Assembly: GCF_026210795.1 (NCBI RefSeq)
Contig: NC_089445.1
Location: forward strand, 3,100,001-3,164,000
From: Rhizophagus irregularis
Taxonomy: Eukaryota; Glomeromycota; Glomeromycetes; Glomerales; Glomeraceae
DNA length: 64,000 nucleotides
Direction: 5' to 3'
Shown here: positions 1 to 11,513 of the stretch, piece after piece
Position numbering within the stretch: the first letter of the stretch is position 1
How the letters are laid out: each line of letters starts with the position of its first letter
The notes under the pieces: generated by a model
Told to the model about the DNA's origin: nothing
Seen by the model: the letters and a program-made list of their open reading frames with translations, nothing else
The model's database searches: none
Made by a program: the position numbers and the translations under genes

Positions 1-105
1 CCTACTACTGATATAATCATTAATTGAAAAAACTGCAGTATTATGACTAAAGACTACATCTATTATATTCCAATCACTCATTTGCTACTATCGTATGATT
101 GTATT
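1..105 (-). pseudogene. Truncated relic of the 12-cysteine membrane protein family
   Basis: The first ~105 bases match, base for base over most of their length, the part of the gene at 19288-20196 that encodes the YD..SLSNWNVIDVILSRNT stretch just before its proline-rich linker. On the minus strand one frame reads SDWNIIDVVFSHNTAV. The block upstream of it (YDSSK) is one base out of frame, and the homology then stops in AT-rich DNA, so the cysteine-rich N-terminal half is missing here. The rest of the copy would lie to the left of the window. I read it as a decayed or rearranged fifth member of the cluster at 17.5-25.3 kb, now about 17 kb away. Confidence 0.6.
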
Positions 106-179
106 TTTTGAATAAAAAATTTTAATGTAAATTACAAAAAAAAAATTAAATTGATTTATTTGTTAATTTCAGAGTTACT

Positions 180-480
180 TATCATTATTATATGTACTAC
201 GGCCCTACCACAAAGGATCTTCCTAAGAAGTGCCTTTGGATATTCTCCCGAGGACTTCCCCTCCGGAAAGGTAAACGGAGTCGTCGAATAAGAGTCAGCA
301 ATAAGGGTTTTATAAGACCGTTTCCTTTGGCATAATGCTGCACAATGCTCCACCTGTAAATATTTCGCATAGCACTATGCCGTTCCACAACCAATCGGTC
401 CTATCGCAGGACTGCAACAAATAGCAAGCTTACTAAAAGTAAGCGCCTATGCTCCAACTTAGAATATTTAGGAAAATTGG
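180..480. other. GC-richer, hairpin-rich island of unknown nature
   Basis: This stretch stands out from its AT-rich surroundings and holds several short perfect hairpins: GCTTAC/GTAAGC near 428-444, GGTCCT/AGGACT near 397-413 and GCATAG/CTATGC near 367-380. Two overlapping minus-strand ORFs of 65 codons cross it, but neither looks like a known protein. A shorter stretch near 5860-5930 repeats the arrangement (GACTGC, then a GCTTA/TAAGC hairpin, then TATGCTCC). It could be a structured RNA gene or part of a dispersed repeat. I cannot identify it. Confidence 0.3.
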
Positions 481-1307
481 TGGGAATTTTTCTTCCTCCT
501 AAAAATAAATATAATAATAATAATTAATAATAAATATTATGCTTGAAATCAAGTCCCCGGCGATGCGAATGTTCTACAGTACTGAATTTTATTTTTGAAG
601 TACTTTGAATTTTGAAATTTTGCAACCTGATTATTTGTCAACTATAGAAATTTCCTATGGAATTTGAGTTCCTTGTGGAAAATTACGTAAAATAGTCGGC
701 AGTAAATTTCGTATTTCTGCAATCATACCATAATAATATGATGACGAAGAGGAAGTTTTTTGTTTCATTTGATTAAAATACATTATTTATAAATCATAAT
801 ACTTCCATTATATTGTCATATTTGTTATTATAGTTTTTTAAAGTAATTCATACTCATTCATTTAATATTATTTCTCTTTTTTTTTATATATATGGACCAG
901 GCTGGGGCTCGGACCAATCTTGTGATTTTAAGACTTCATATAACCATTCAGAAAAAGTAAAGTACAAATTATCACAATAACTTTATTAAAAATATCTACC
1001 ATGTAAATTTCATGATTCTAATTAAAAAAACACAAGTTATAAAGACGGTTTTTGAGAAATCCCATTTTTTCCCAAATGATTGTCAAGAGTAAACTGATTT
1101 TGTTTAATGAATCAAATAACACAATGCTAATTAGTCGAAAACAAAACACTCCTAAACCAATCTTTACAATATAAAATGTAATGAATTTAATAAAAAGAGA
1201 AAAAATTTCGATGAAACTCAACAAATTTGTAAAGCCTTTGGAACTGGGAAAAGTCATATAAAAATCTTTGATCTATAATAATTATTTAATCTCAATTATA
1301 AGGAATA
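481..1307. other. Gene-free AT-rich stretch with a tRNA-like segment
   Basis: No convincing coding frame was found. Between about 893 and 950, read on the minus strand, there is an internal-promoter-like arrangement: ATGGTTA, an anticodon-loop-like CTTAAAA, then GGTCCGAGCCC, close to the box B consensus of tRNA genes, followed by an A-rich run. There is no matching 5' acceptor strand, so at best this is the tail of a tRNA-derived SINE or a tRNA pseudogene. The rest is simple AT-rich DNA. Confidence 0.3.
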
Positions 1308-1312
1308 ATCTA

Positions 1313-1508
1313 CCCTATAAAAACGAAATGTGTTGAATTTGTTTTATATTTGTGCTCATGTGTAATAAATGTCTAAAAAAGCACCATTTTATCCGATTTA
1401 TGTCTTATTACAAAAAAACAAAAATTAAACAAAATGGTGCTTTTTTAGACATTTATTACACATGAGCACGAATTTAAAATAAATTTAACACATTTCGTTT
1501 TTATAGGG
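1313..1508. mobile_element. MITE with ~78-bp inverted repeats and 5-bp target duplication
   Basis: The two arms (1313-1391 and 1432-1508) are near-perfect reverse complements, starting CCCTATAAAAACGAAATGTG and ending in the matching TTTTTATAGGG. The element is flanked by ATCTA at 1308-1312 and again at 1509-1513, a clean 5-bp target site duplication. The loop is about 40 bp and there is no coding capacity, so it must be non-autonomous. The superfamily is not assigned. The high arm identity suggests recent movement. Confidence 0.8.
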
Positions 1509-1782
1509 ATCTAGTTTTTCAGAAAACACAAGTATTAATTTATGCAGGTATCCAGTTGCTATTAAAATTATAAGAAATAATGGTTATAATATTACTCTAA
1601 GATAATAACAACTAATTGAAATATAGATTTGAATATAATTTCAATAATTGACATCATATTTGTATTTAATAATATTTAATTCCTTTTACTTTATTGCAAA
1701 AACTGTAAAAGTACATAATAAAAGTAATAAAAATGTTTTCTATATTATAACTGATAAATAATTCAACAAATTAACAGAGTTA

Positions 1783-4700
1783 TTAATTTTTAATTATACA
1801 TTCCAGACATTCAGAATCTTCTTGAACTAAAATTTCAGTAAGTTTGCGACTTGTATAATATGCTTGTGAATGATTTTGTGCAATATAAGCATTTGTTTGT
1901 TCCTGCACTAAAGCTTTGTTCGCTTCTACAAATTCCAACATATCATTTTTTAATTGTTTATCAATGTCAGGTACTTCATATTGATAATTTCCATCCCTAT
2001 TAATTTTATAATATTTATTAATGCATTTAATCCATACAGATATAACGTATTCAAGCGTTGTTATGGTTGGTCTATTAGAAGGATTTGAATCCCAACATTT
2101 TTTCATTAAATCTATATAACATTTTGGAGTATTTTTTATAATTTCAGGACGTTCCCCTCTACAAATACTCAAGCTAAGGTGATGGTCATGTGCTTCATGA
2201 TTAAATGGAGGAATACCCGATGTAAATTCCCACATTATCATTGAACAACTATAAATATCACTTGCTGGAGTATAGGGTTGTTTTCTTAATATTTCAGGCG
2301 CCATATAAGGTAAAACTCCATAAATTTCATTAGCTTTATTATCAGAATCTTGTAAATCGCTTATAGGTTTAGATAATCCTAAATCAATAATAAACGATTC
2401 ATTGCAATTATTTGAGATTAAAATATTACCATCATGAAAATCACCATGAGTTAAATTTGATTCATGAATTACTTTAAGTCCTAATATAATATTTTTCAGT
2501 AATTTTAACTTGTCTTGCCATTTGAACTTAATTATATCAGGTAAACATTTTCTCAAACTTCCTTTTTTTGCATAACTCATTACTATTATATAATTTAAAT
2601 TATTTGGATCTTGGGTAATTCCAAAGAATTGAATAAATTTTGAAAATGATTTTTTCTGACAATTATAATGATATTTCCACTATACATATAATGATAAAAA
2701 AAAATTGTTAAATTTTTGCAAAAAAAAAAATTACTATATACCTCATCTAAAAATTTAGTATTTAAACTTGATGAATTATTAAGTGATTTAAGAATGACCT
2801 CATAATCTGTTTGCCTATTCCATTGTTGCTTGTCAAAATTCCAACTATAAATAGGTCCATCTGGCCAGATAGCTTTATGAATTTCACTAAATCCTCCTTT
2901 ATCAAAATAATTGACATTTGAAAATTTATTATAAGGTATCCACTCTAAAATTTCATAGCTGTTTTTAGCATTTATTTGTGCTTCTTGAACAAATTTATCA
3001 ATAAATTCATTTTCACTAGTCCACTTTGAAAAATCTTGTTGAAATTGTTTAGTATTACATTGTTGGCACCACTGGTAATCAGTATATGGTTGCTTGCATT
3101 TATTACATAATTCAACACCATTTTTAAGGTTCATTTTGTTACTTTCTACTGCTTTCTGATGCCAATAAAAAGATTTTTCTAAATTCTTGCCTGTTCCTTT
3201 TCCATTTTTGTAGCATATAGCTAAATTATTCATTGCATTTTCATCACCATTTTCTGCTGCTTTTTGAAACCAATAAAATGCTTTTTCTAAATTCTTTTCT
3301 GTTCCTTCTCCATTTTTATAGCATATGGCTAAACTATTCATTGCTACTTCCTCACCATTTTCTATTGCTTTTTGATACCAATAAAAGGCTTTTTCTAAAT
3401 TCTTTTCTGTTCCTTCTCCATTTTTATAACGCATAGCTAAATTAAACATTGCTTTTTCATCACCATTTTCTGCTGCTTTTTGATACCAATAAAAAGCTTT
3501 TTCTAAATTCTTTTCTGTTCCTTCTCCATTTTTGTAGCATATTGCTAAATTTTTCATTGCCTTTACATCACCATTTTCTGCTGCTTTTTGACACCAATAA
3601 AAAGCTTTTTCTAAATTCTTTTCTGTTCCTTCTCCATCTTTATAATATTTAGATAAATTAAACATTGCATATTCGTCATCATTTTCTGCTGCTTTTTGAT
3701 ACCAATAAAATGCTTTTTCTAAATTCTTTTCTGTTCCTTCTCCATTTTCATAATGTAAGGCTAAATTAAATATTGCCTTAACATGATCCTTTTCTGCTGC
3801 TTTTTGACACCAATAAAAGGATTTTCCTAAATTCTTTTCTGTTCCTTCTCCATCTCTGTAACATATAGCTAAATTAAACATTGCATATTCATTATCATTT
3901 TCTGCTGCATTTTGGTGCCAATAAAAGGCTTTTTCTAAATTCTTTTCTGTTCCTTCTCCATTTTCATAACGTATAGCTAAATTACACATTGCATTTTTAT
4001 CACCATTTTCTGCTGCTTTTTGAAACCAATAAAAGGCTTTTTCTAAATTCTTTTCTGTTCCTACTCCATTGTTATAACATATAGCTAAATTAAGCATTGC
4101 TGTTTCATTACCATTTTCTGTTGCTTTCTTGTACCAATAAAAGGCTTTTTCTAAATTCTTTGCTGTTCCCTTTCCAACTTCATAACATACGGCTAACTTA
4201 AACATTGCCTCTTTGACACCAACTTCTGCTGCATTTTGATACCAATAAAAGGCTTTTTCTAAATTCTTTCCTGTTCCTTCTCCATTTTCGTAACATATAG
4301 CTGAATTAAGCATTGCTGTTTGATAACCATTTTCTGCTGCTTTTTGAAACCAATAAAAGGCTTTTTCTAAATTCTTTTTTGTTCCTTCTCCATTTATATA
4401 ACATATGGCCAAATTAAACATTGCTTTTTCATCACCATTTTCTGCTGCTTTTTGATACCAATATAAGGCTTTTTCTATATTCTTTTCTATTCCTTTTCCA
4501 TTTTTATAACATATGGCCAAATTAAACATTGCATCTATATTACCATTTTCTGCTGCTTTTTGAAACCAATATAAGGCTTTTCCTAAATTCCTTTCTATTC
4601 CTTCTCCATTTATATAACATATGGCCAAATTAAACATTGCACCAATATTACCATTTTCTGCTGCTTTTTGATACCAATATAAGGCTTTTTTTAAATTCTT

Positions 4701-5648
4701 TTCTGTTCCTTTTCCATTTATATAACATATGGCTAAATTGAATATTGCTGTTTCATTACCATTTTCTACTGCTTTTTGATACCAATAAAAGGATTTCTCT
4801 AAATTCTTTTTTGTTCCTTTTCCATCTTCATAACATTTGGCTAAATAAAACATTGCTATTTCACTAACATTTTCTGCTGCTTTTTGAAACCAATAAAAGG
4901 CTTTTTCTAAATTCTTTTCTGTTCCTTCTCCATTGTTATAATATACGGCTAAATTACACATTGCATTTCCATCACCATTTTCTGCTGCTTTTTGATACCA
5001 ATAAAAGGCTTTTTCTAAATTCTTTGCTGTTCCTTCTCCATTGTTATAATGTAATAAAGCTAAATTAAACATTGCTTTTTCATTACCATTTTCTGCTGCT
5101 TTTTGACACCAATAAAAGGATTTTTCTAAATTCTTTTCTGTTACTTTTCCATCTCTGTAATATATAGCTAAATTAAACATTGCATATTTGTAATCATTTT
5201 CTGCTGCTTTTTGATACCAATAAAAGGCTTTTTCTGAATTCTTTTCTGTTCCTATTCTATTTTCATAACATATGGCCAAATTAAACATTGCTTTTTCATT
5301 ACCATTTTCTGCTGCTTTTTGATACCAATAAAAGGCTTTTTTAAAACTCTTTTCTGTTCCTTTTCCAGTTATATAACATGTGGTTAAACTATTAATTGCA
5401 TCACTATGACCATTTTCTGCTGCTTTTTGATACCAATAAAAAGCTTTTTCTAAATTCTTTTCTGTTACATCTCCATTTTCATAACATGTGGCTAAATTAA
5501 ACATTGATACTTTATTACCTAAAGAATTAACATATTCTTTACAGCAAATTTCTTTGGTAAAAGGTTTATTGCAATATGAACAATTTTTGGAGTTTACTGT
5601 ATTGGTATCTTTATGTGGGATTTTTGATTCACTAAATTTTGTTTCCAT
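1783..5648 (-). CDS. Sel1-repeat protein fused to a C-terminal protein kinase domain
   Basis: Two exons (5648-2742 and 2679-1783) joined by a 62-bp phase-0 GT-AG intron at 2680-2741 give a 1267-residue protein. A short CxxC-bearing head is followed by about 22 Sel1-like repeats of 36 residues (core EKAFYWYQKAAENG..AMFNLA), a second cysteine-pair region (CNKCKQ..WCQQCN), and a kinase domain. The kinase has a glycine-rich loop KGGFSEIH near 918, the VILK lysine near 954, catalytic HGDFHDGN near 1047-1054, DLG in place of DFG near 1068 and APE near 1096. Sel1 repeats are protein-interaction solenoids. With the usual key residues present, the kinase is probably active on Ser/Thr. The Sel1-before-kinase order and the very uniform 108-bp DNA repeats suggest ongoing unequal exchange. 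Without the splice the kinase would be cut in two. Confidence 0.88.
3135..5500 (-). repeat. In-frame tandem array of ~22 Sel1 repeats (108-bp unit)
   Basis: Within the gene at 1783-5648, a 108-bp unit repeats about 22 times without breaking frame. Most units share long identical stretches, for example the DNA encoding EKNLEKAFYWYQKAAEN. Variation is concentrated in the residues after ENG and in YYN/CYKN positions. One unit (near 5040-5050) carries one extra codon. The uniformity points to copy-number change by slippage or unequal crossing-over, so repeat number may differ between strains. Confidence 0.85.
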
Positions 5649-6636
5649 CTGGCTGTTTTGGAAATTTTTTTTAACAATACTTTTTTTTTATTCAATATTT
5701 CATAAATACCAAAGTAGGAGTTTTAATAAGAAAATTTGGGGTTATATTTTTACCGATGCACTGATTTGCATTGAAAATTTCCTTAATTCATATTTTGTGT
5801 AACAACTGTGGCTGTATTTGTGGCTCATATGACTTAAGTAACAATAATATTAAAACGCTTCCATCCAGCCCTACTGTGAGACTGCGCTTATAAAGTAAGC
5901 ATGGTATGCTCCCACCCATACATAGCATCATGCTGCTCTAACAAAAATACCAAAAAAAGTAAAGAAATGAATATGGATGAGATGAAGAAAGGGAAGCAGG
6001 GAAAGAAAAGAAGGAATGAAGAGGGAGTGTGTGTGAAAGAGGAACGGAATGATATATTAACCCGGCAAAAAAAATTTTTTTATAAATCTTTTTTAAGGGG
6101 AAAAAGATAAAAAATTGCGAAGTAGGAATTAAAAGAGAAAATGAGAGGAAAGAGAAGGAACGGAAAGAGTAAGATGAAAGAGAACGAGGAAAAAAAGAAG
6201 ATGAGAGAGAAAAGTGAATAAATGAAATATAACTACGAGTAAAAGAGACTTTTGTATAAATTTGGTTTGATTATTACCCATACGTAAAGTCTCTATAATC
6301 AAATTATGTCATGATTACAATATTTCCCGCGAAAGAGATGATTATTGATCTTGTATGTGTACAATGAAAAAATCTGCCGATCTTCAAAATTGAGGGCTCT
6401 AAAAAATTTTTTCGTCGAAACAAAAGAGATTTAAACACGCGCATAGTTGATCAAGGACCGCTTAAGACCTTTAAGTTACGATAACTTTTATAAAATTTGT
6501 TGAGATTTTTTACGTTTAACAAACGTTTGGTTTATTATTGGTTATTTACGCCAAATCATCAGCATAAATATCATACTTTTATATACTATTTTCGATTATA
6601 TAGTTATCAGATACGATTTTGAAAACCTGTACGGTA
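5649..6636. other. Gene-free stretch with a purine-rich tract
   Basis: No gene was found. About 5860-5930 echoes the hairpin motif seen at 420-450. From about 5955 to 6240 the plus strand is strongly purine-rich (GAAGGGAAGCAGGGAAAGAA and similar), producing an artificial Lys/Glu/Arg-rich ORF. The rest is AT-rich without recognisable features. Confidence 0.5.
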
Positions 6637-7279
6637 CTGTTGATCATTTTTCCAAAATTTCAAAAATTCCGTACCGTACCGTATTATATATATTATATAT
6701 ATTAGAATAAGTACAGTACGGTTGATTTTTTTTTATATATCCAAATAACTACAGACATTAATGTCCAAATAACACCATAGTAAATGGACGTTGTTGTTCA
6801 AATAACCACCATAATTAAATGGACCATTTAACTATGCATTGCGGCGGATTTATGAAATTTGGCAAAAACCCTGCTGCGCCCTCGGGAATTAAAATTGACT
6901 TACAGAAACATTAAGCTTTTTAAAAAATGTCAAATATGACGCACCTTTAACACTGGAAAAATTGGTTAGGTAACGGAAAAATTGGTTAGACGCAAGATTT
7001 GGGGTACAAAAAATTTTTTTAGGGCTCATTTTTGACCGTTCACTAATAAATTTGGGAAATTTGGTGACTAAAAGACTGTCAAATATCCATTTAATTTGAC
7101 ATGACGGACAAATTTAGGGTATTTCATAAATCCGCCGTGATGGGTGGTTATTTGGACAATAATGTCCGTAGTTATTTGGACATATAAAAAAAAATTAACT
7201 GTACCGTACTGTACTGGCTCTAATATTATTATATATAGTACGGTACGGTACGGAATTTTTTGGAAATTTGATCAACAGA
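6637..7279. mobile_element. Large foldback element with ~150-bp arms rich in GTACGGTAC
   Basis: The left arm (about 6637-6790) and right arm (about 7140-7279) are imperfect reverse complements. Outermost is TTGATC.TTTTCCAAAATTTC with its complement. Inside this lie GTACCGTACCGTA-type repeats, then ATATATCCAAATAACTAC, then ACATTA.TGTCCAAATAAC. The middle (about 6800-7130) is unrelated AT-rich DNA with no ORF. The arms carry small internal repeats, typical of foldback elements or old MITEs. I could not define a target duplication, so the ends are approximate. Confidence 0.6.
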
Positions 7280-7442
7280 TTTGCAAATTCGTACTGACGC
7301 AATAACTATTATTTATAAAACACCTTATTCTTTTTACCGCAATTCTACTTATAGGCTGTAAAAAAATATATATATTTATATGCATTAGGATTATGAAGGT
7401 ATAGATGCTCATTCAAAATAATAGTATAAGATATTATTAATA

Positions 7443-7644
7443 CAGTTCACCCTCGCTATAGTGAAGCTCTTGGCTGAAGGTTAAGATTCATTATATTAAG
7501 GGATTCATTATATTAAGGGATTCACTATAGCGAAGGTGAACTGTATTAAGAATTATTATTTATATAGAAAATCCGTACCTGAGCTTTTCTTTACTATAGC
7601 AAATTATTCATTATATAAAAATTCACTATAGCGAGGGTGAACTG
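7443..7644. mobile_element. pogo/Tc1-mariner-like MITE with TA target sites
   Basis: The left end CAGTTCACCCTCGCTATAG and the right end CTATAGCGAGGGTGAACTG are perfect inverted repeats, each flanked by TA (7441-7442 and 7645-7646), as expected for the Tc1/mariner/pogo superfamily. A third copy of the terminal repeat ends at 7543, also next to TA, so either one element inserted into another or the left half was rearranged. A 17-bp direct repeat (ATTCATTATATTAAGGG) lies inside. There is no ORF, so it is non-autonomous. Confidence 0.75.
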
Positions 7645-7646
7645 TA

Positions 7647-8546
7647 CTTCAAATTCAATCGTCTAATGTAGTCAGGTTTTATTTTAAACCCCTAATATAA
7701 ATATATTAAATTATTTACTAATTAATTATATTTTATTAACGATTTCTTGGTGATAGTGTACTTCAAAGTCCTGAAATGTTAATGGTGTCAGTTTTATGTT
7801 ATAAATTGCAGATAATAATGTTTTCTATCTTGTAGAAATAGTATATGATTTATGAATGATGAGTTTAGCAAATGTAATTTGAATTTCTTTTGATAAAAAT
7901 AAGCTTATAAACTTTGAATCAAAAAATTTGTTCATGATAACAAACTACTTTATTACTGCGGTATTAGATTTATATATTGTAATGGGTTATGTATGTATAT
8001 GGATTTCATCGTAATGTAAACCATCATAGAATCAAACGTAAAACGCAATCAATATCTTACATTTTTATTAAATATCTGAACTTTTTAATGATGCACTTGC
8101 ATTTATCTTTTTGAATTAAAAGAGTCCCGCATTGGACGACGTCACGTGAGGACAGAAATTCACGTGATCGATCATTTTCATAGTAGACAACTAGACATAT
8201 ACAATCTTCGCTTCGCTCCGAACAATAATATCAATTATCGTTCTTGTTTTTTTTACCAATATTATTATTGTTGCTACATAAGTGCATTTACAAATGCGCA
8301 ATATTTTAAAAAGAAATAAATAAGTAATGATTTACTATTGATTTTATATGACTTTGTTACATTTTTTATTGTATCATTTGTAAATAAAAATTTTAAGCCC
8401 GAATCATTATTACAAAAATTTCTAAGACTAAATAAATAAATAAATATGATATAACAGATAATATGTAAACTTTATTTACATCTATATAAAAATTGTCCTC
8501 TAGTACAATAATAATAAAATTTTAACTAAATCTAAAAATGAAATTA
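7647..8546. other. Gene-free AT-rich stretch downstream of the monooxygenase
   Basis: No coding or RNA gene is recognised. A GC-richer patch at about 8125-8225 contains ACGTCACGTGAGG and a second CACGTGA, probably an old repeat. The end of this stretch (about 8400-8546) should contain the 3' untranslated region of the minus-strand monooxygenase. Confidence 0.4.
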
Positions 8547-10110
8547 TTAAATAATATTCATAACTAAATCACGAACTTTCATTAAAAAGTTTGTAGTCTT
8601 TAGTACACTATTTCTAATAATAAGACCAAAATATCCAACTGGTGTAATGTGATTTATTGTAGCGTCTCTAGATTTTAACACATCAACAGGTGCTCGTTTT
8701 AACATTTTATTTTCATATTCTTTAATACAAGAAATATAATTCTCCGGGGAATAGTTAAGTAACGCTTGAGAAAGAGCTTCAGCATCTTGAATAGCATGTG
8801 TTGTTCCTAATCCTAATAAAGGACTCATAGCATGTGCTGCATCTCCAATTAATGTAACTCGGCTACTTGTCCACGAATTAATAGTTAATGGATTGATATC
8901 TCGTATTTGTCTTCGTTGTATTGGATTATAAGTTTTAAATGGATAATTTTCTGACTCTTTTGGAACTGCTTTAGGAGCTAAATCCCATAGTTCTAATAAA
9001 ATATCTGTCATTTCATTCTCTGGCCTTAATTTTCGAATCATATTTTTAACATGTTCAACAACTGATGCAGGATTATTATCATCAACTTTAATTTTTTCAG
9101 TTTCATCATTATCTAATTCACTGGAATAGAAATATGCTATTGTTGTTCTATAATGAAGTTCATCAGAATTGTTTTTATTCTCGTAATTTTGTTCTTGTTC
9201 AATTGAAATTAAACGAAATGCAATGAGTGTTGCATCTCCATTTAATCCAAGTGTTTTTTGAACTAAACTATTTCCACTAGTTTTAGTTAGCCTGTCCATT
9301 AGATGTTTAGGCACAACGATATTTGCAACAACATAAGTTGCTCCAATATCGTTAATTTGTAATTCCGGTAATTTTTGCTTTCGAACTAAAGAAAAAAAAA
9401 TACATATTAATTATTAGTCAAACAATAAAATAAATAATATTTTATTTTAATAAATTAAATCTTGAATTTTTACCTGGAGAATTAACTCCACTTGCATCAA
9501 CTAAAATGTCACAAAATTCTTGTGAACCGTCCTCGAAATTTACCCAAACACCTTCGTTAGTTTCTACATATCTGACAAGCTTTTTACCCCATTGAACTGG
9601 AACATTTTCTAATAAAACATCTCTAAGTCTATCACGATAAGCAACAGTCATTGATAGAAAACGATCGGGAGTTTCTGCGATTTCATAAATATTTTTAAAT
9701 TGTTTAAATGGGGGTCTTAATAAAAGATTTCCCTCGTGATCATTAGCTGAAACTCCATGATGTTCTACATCAGGAACTGGGTTTGGAATTGCTTTTGGAA
9801 GGTTCAAAGCGACTGAGGATGGAATACAATTCATAAGTGATCGAAATCCATGAGATGTAAATCCTACATGATAACCTTGCCATCGATCTAATGTTTTTAA
9901 CACGAAATTGAGTTAGTCACGTGATATTGTTAATGAAAGGATAATTATAAAAATTCATACAAATTATTTACCTTTAGGACCAGATTCTCGTTCAAAAATC
10001 TTTACATTGAATTCTTTTTTATCTTTATTTTTTATCAAAGAATGATAAAGAGTAAGCCCTCCTGGACCTGCACCGATAATAATTACAGTTGGAACTTTTT
10101 CTTGATACAT
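8547..10110 (-). CDS. FAD-dependent monooxygenase (group A flavoprotein hydroxylase type)
   Basis: Three exons (10110-9972, 9887-9474, 9385-8547) separated by two phase-1 introns of 84 and 88 bp give 463 residues, the usual size for the family. The N-terminus carries the FAD-binding Rossmann motif VIIIGAGPGGLTL (GAGPGG at 13-18). The mid region includes DRWQGYHVGF and the GVWVNFEDGS..DILVDASGVNS stretch. The C-terminal part has the second FAD motif GDAAHAMSPLLGLG near residue 365. Such enzymes use NAD(P)H and O2 to hydroxylate aromatic or isoprenoid-like substrates; which substrate cannot be told from sequence. There is no signal peptide or membrane segment. The start was chosen because it sits just before the Rossmann fold and the splices keep the frame open throughout. 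Confidence 0.88.
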
Positions 10111-11513
10111 TTTCGGTATAGTATTATTTTCTTTTTTAAAATTTTTAATTTTAATTTTTTGTAAAATTTTGATAAGAATTGTTTGAATGTATTATTTTAA
10201 AAAAATTTAATTTTTTCTTGATGAATTCTAACATGAAAATTGTGGAATATTTATAATAAAAATGATCTTGACGAAATTGACCTAAATTTAACCGAAATTT
10301 ACCCGAAATTTACCCGAAATTTACCCGAAACTTGATCGACATTTAACCGAAATTTAACCGAAATTTAAACTGAGATATTTTTCCAAAATTTATCCGAGTT
10401 GCATGAGAACAACACATACTGTACAGTGTACACCTTATTTTACAAATTCAAACTTTCCCATAGAGATAATCAATACTGTACCTTATTATTTGAATAATTT
10501 GTTCGTTTAATTCTTAATTTGTTAGACTTATTTTCGCTGATGAAAATTTTAACAGGCAGAATTGAAGTATATTTAAAATAAATTGAAACGAACATATTTT
10601 AAATGTTAAAAGTTCGCATTATTAAGATTATTAAAACAATCGATTAATTTAAAGGTAGAATTACACAATTCAAAATTTTATATTACTGTATATGGTATCT
10701 TGATATCCCTTTGTGTTCTTTGTGTTTCAAATATGATGATCATTTTATTCATCATTGTATCATTCATTCATTAGCCATATCGTCATTCATTCATTAGCCA
10801 TATTTAACATCATTATAATTTGAATAAAATTCCTAAATATGTAAGGAAAATTATGTAAATACCACCATTCCTGGCAGCCAGAGCTATAATCTGTTCGGAT
10901 TACATGACTTCCTGCTAGTATTGTCAATAGCTTATCTAATCATATAGAGGCGGGAAAGCTTATCTTTACTACTTATGTATTATTAATTATTAGGCCACAC
11001 AAATTTTGATTTTTCGGTCCCGGGTCAATTTTGTAAAACTTCGAAAAAAAATTTTATATATTGTTTATTAAAATTTGTCAGGTAAACATTTTTAAAAATT
11101 GAAAAAAAAATTTTTATACGTTTTTTGTATTTTTTAAGGATTCATGTAAAATTTTCTATTATAAAAAACAAAAAATAAAACTTGGGTTGCAGTTGAGGTG
11201 CACATTGGAAAAATCAATGGTATATTGTTTATAAGAAAATTTAGTAAAGGTCGTGGTTTTTCTATTTTTGTTATTGTTCGGTGTGAAAATTTTATTTTTA
11301 AGTGGATATAGAGTGACGTTATGATGCTGATGATGATAGAGCCTATGGAAGCGGAGATTACCGCAATAGCGATAGCTCACATGGGTCAAGGATATAGAAG
11401 ACAAAATAAACAAGACGATTGACAAGACCGGTCAAATAAAATTTTAGATTCTATAACGGATTATATATATATAAATTTTCAATACGTAAATTTTATAGTA
11501 CTGAATATATTTA
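10111..11513. other. Gene-free stretch with an 11-bp minisatellite
   Basis: From about 10276 to 10372 the unit CGAAATTTACC (variants with TTTAA) repeats about eight times. A 22-bp direct repeat (TCATTCATTCATTAGCCATAT) occurs twice at about 10762-10805. A minus-strand ORF of 88 codons at 11159-11425 looks like chance: no domain, no supporting splice sites. Otherwise the sequence is plain AT-rich. Confidence 0.45.

Noticed and set aside
180-480. RNase P or MRP RNA gene
   Set aside because: Only one short string resembles a core motif; the second conserved core and the overall fold could not be found. Kept as an unidentified island.
3135-5500. Regular 108-bp direct repeats as a CRISPR or satellite array
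   Set aside because: The repeats are in frame and encode Sel1 units; there are no spacers.
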